Shown in pieces: positions 4,943 to 5,595 of a DNA stretch of 5,595 nucleotides. A model generated the notes under the pieces. That model saw nothing but the letters and a program-made list of their open reading frames with translations, was not told where the DNA came from and did no database searches. This stretch comes from CAZOHN01 sp964579325. Its GTDB lineage: Bacteria; Pseudomonadota; Alphaproteobacteria; Rhodobacterales; Rhodobacteraceae. The stretch's first letter is position 1, and every line of letters starts with the position of its first letter. The translations under genes and the position numbers were made by a program. Where the stretch lies: the NCBI GenBank assembly GCA_964579325.1, contig CAZOHN010000234.1:1-5595 (forward strand), written 5' to 3'.

Positions 4943-5595
4943 CAGGGCACCTCGTGTCCCATGGCATGGGTATAGAGCTCGAACCACGTCTGGCGATCCA
5001 TTTCGACCCGTGCGGCTTCGGCGAGGCGCCGGATGCGGGAGAGGTCGTTGGTCCCCATGACCGGCAGGATGCGCGCGGGGTGGGCCATCAGCCAGGCCAC
5101 GGCGACGGCGGCCGCATCGGTGCCCTGCGCCTCGCCGATCCGGGCCATCGCGGCGCGCAGCGCCTCGGAGGACTGCGAGAAGAGCGAGCCACCGCCCAGC
5201 GGCGACCACGCCATCAGCGGCTGCCCGCGTTCCTGGTGGAAGGCCACGTCGCCGTTGGTGAAGCCCTGATGCGCGATCAGGCTGAGCTCGATCTGGTTGG
5301 TGACGAGCGGCGTCTGCATCGCCGATTGCAGGAGCGTCCAGTCCCAGGGCCGGAAGTTCGACACGCCGACCGCCCGGACCTTGCCCGAGGCCACGACCTC
5401 GTCGAGCGCCTTGCCGGTCTCGTGGTGGTCCATGAACGGGTCGGGGCGGTGGATCAGCAGAAGGTCGATCCGGTCGGTCGCCATCTCGCGCAAGGAGTGG
5501 TCGACCGAGGCGCGGATATGGGCGGCGGAGGTGTCGTAGTATTTCACCCGCGCGTCGGAATAGCGGCCCGCGGGCGCGACGATGTCGCACTTGGT
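4942..5595 (-). CDS. Aldo-keto reductase, YdhF/SmoB-like, 5' end cut by window edge
   Basis: NAD(P)H-dependent oxidoreductase of the aldo-keto reductase superfamily, probably cytosolic, reducing an aldehyde or sugar carbonyl. Only the C-terminal 217 residues are present; the frame stays open to base 5595, so the true start lies outside. The GTG at 5547 is internal, not a start. Visible landmarks (fragment numbering): TKC with the likely catalytic Lys at 2, LLLIHRPDP with the likely catalytic His at 49, GVSNF at about 80, TNQIELS, AWSPLGGGSLF, and the cofactor loop GTNDLSRIR. The C-terminus, RQTWFELYTHAMGHEVP, resembles the end of E. coli YdhF. The Asp and Tyr of the catalytic tetrad would be in the missing N-terminal part. 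A Lys 16 residues after the catalytic Lys, and Arg right after His, match the spacing I recall for SmoB, the 6-oxo-glucose reductase of sulfoquinovose catabolism; YdhF appears to lack that second Lys. The stop overlaps the next gene's ATG, implying one operon. The family is secure, the substrate inferred. Confidence 0.92.
   Translation of the reverse strand, partial: TKCDIVAPAGRYSDARVKYYDTSAAHIRASVDHSLREMATDRIDLLLIHRPDPFMDHHETGKALDEVVASGKVRAVGVSNFRPWDWTLLQSAMQTPLVTNQIELSLIAHQGFTNGDVAFHQERGQPLMAWSPLGGGSLFSQSSEALRAAMARIGEAQGTDAAAVAVAWLMAHPARILPVMGTNDLSRIRRLAEAARVEMDRQTWFELYTHAMGHEVP
4949..4953 (-). promoter_or_regulatory. Ribosome binding site for flavin reductase, inside the AKR gene
   Basis: The minus strand reads GAGGT six bases before ATG 4942. 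It is formed by the final Glu-Val codons of the aldo-keto reductase, and the reductase stop shares its last A with the new start (TGATG). This points to translational coupling and decides in favour of the longer start, although a second GGGGAG at 4924-4929 could serve ATG 4912. Confidence 0.6.

Overview
The window is high-GC DNA (roughly 68-70% by eye). All six genes I can support lie on the minus strand, so transcription runs from high to low coordinates. Base composition, codon choice, TRAP transporter use and a GATATTT-type intergenic motif near the left edge suggest an alphaproteobacterium, probably a Rhodobacterales member (Rhodobacter/Paracoccus/Roseobacter type). That placement is inference; no phylogenetic marker is present.

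Layout in transcription order: (1) an aldo-keto reductase cut by the right edge (5595-4942), (2) a short-chain flavin reductase of the HpaC/SsuE-partner type (4942-4418), whose ATG overlaps the reductase stop as TGATG, (3) a 75-bp gap with a perfect hairpin, (4) a complete tripartite TRAP transporter in the order small permease dctQ (4342-3752), large permease dctM (3751-2462), binding protein dctP (2426-1368), (5) a strong 11-bp hairpin just after dctP and a non-coding 246-bp gap holding about 2.5 copies of a 48-bp tandem repeat, (6) a YeiH/UPF0324 membrane protein of the putative sulfate exporter family (1121-120), and (7) a terminator-like tail and a short, less GC-rich left end with no supported gene.

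How the genes could work together: a sugar-aldehyde-type aldo-keto reductase, a free-flavin reductase, a solute importer and a sulfate/sulfite-type exporter make the parts list expected around an oxidative desulfonation pathway. The closest known case is the sulfoquinovose monooxygenase (sulfo-SMO) route: an FMNH2-dependent monooxygenase releases sulfite and leaves 6-oxo-glucose, which an aldo-keto reductase turns into glucose. Here a TRAP transporter would replace the ABC importer of the Agrobacterium system and YeiH would remove sulfite or sulfate. The key monooxygenase and any sulfoquinovosidase are not in the window. If the idea is right, they should lie just beyond the right edge or close by. 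This is the main item worth checking.
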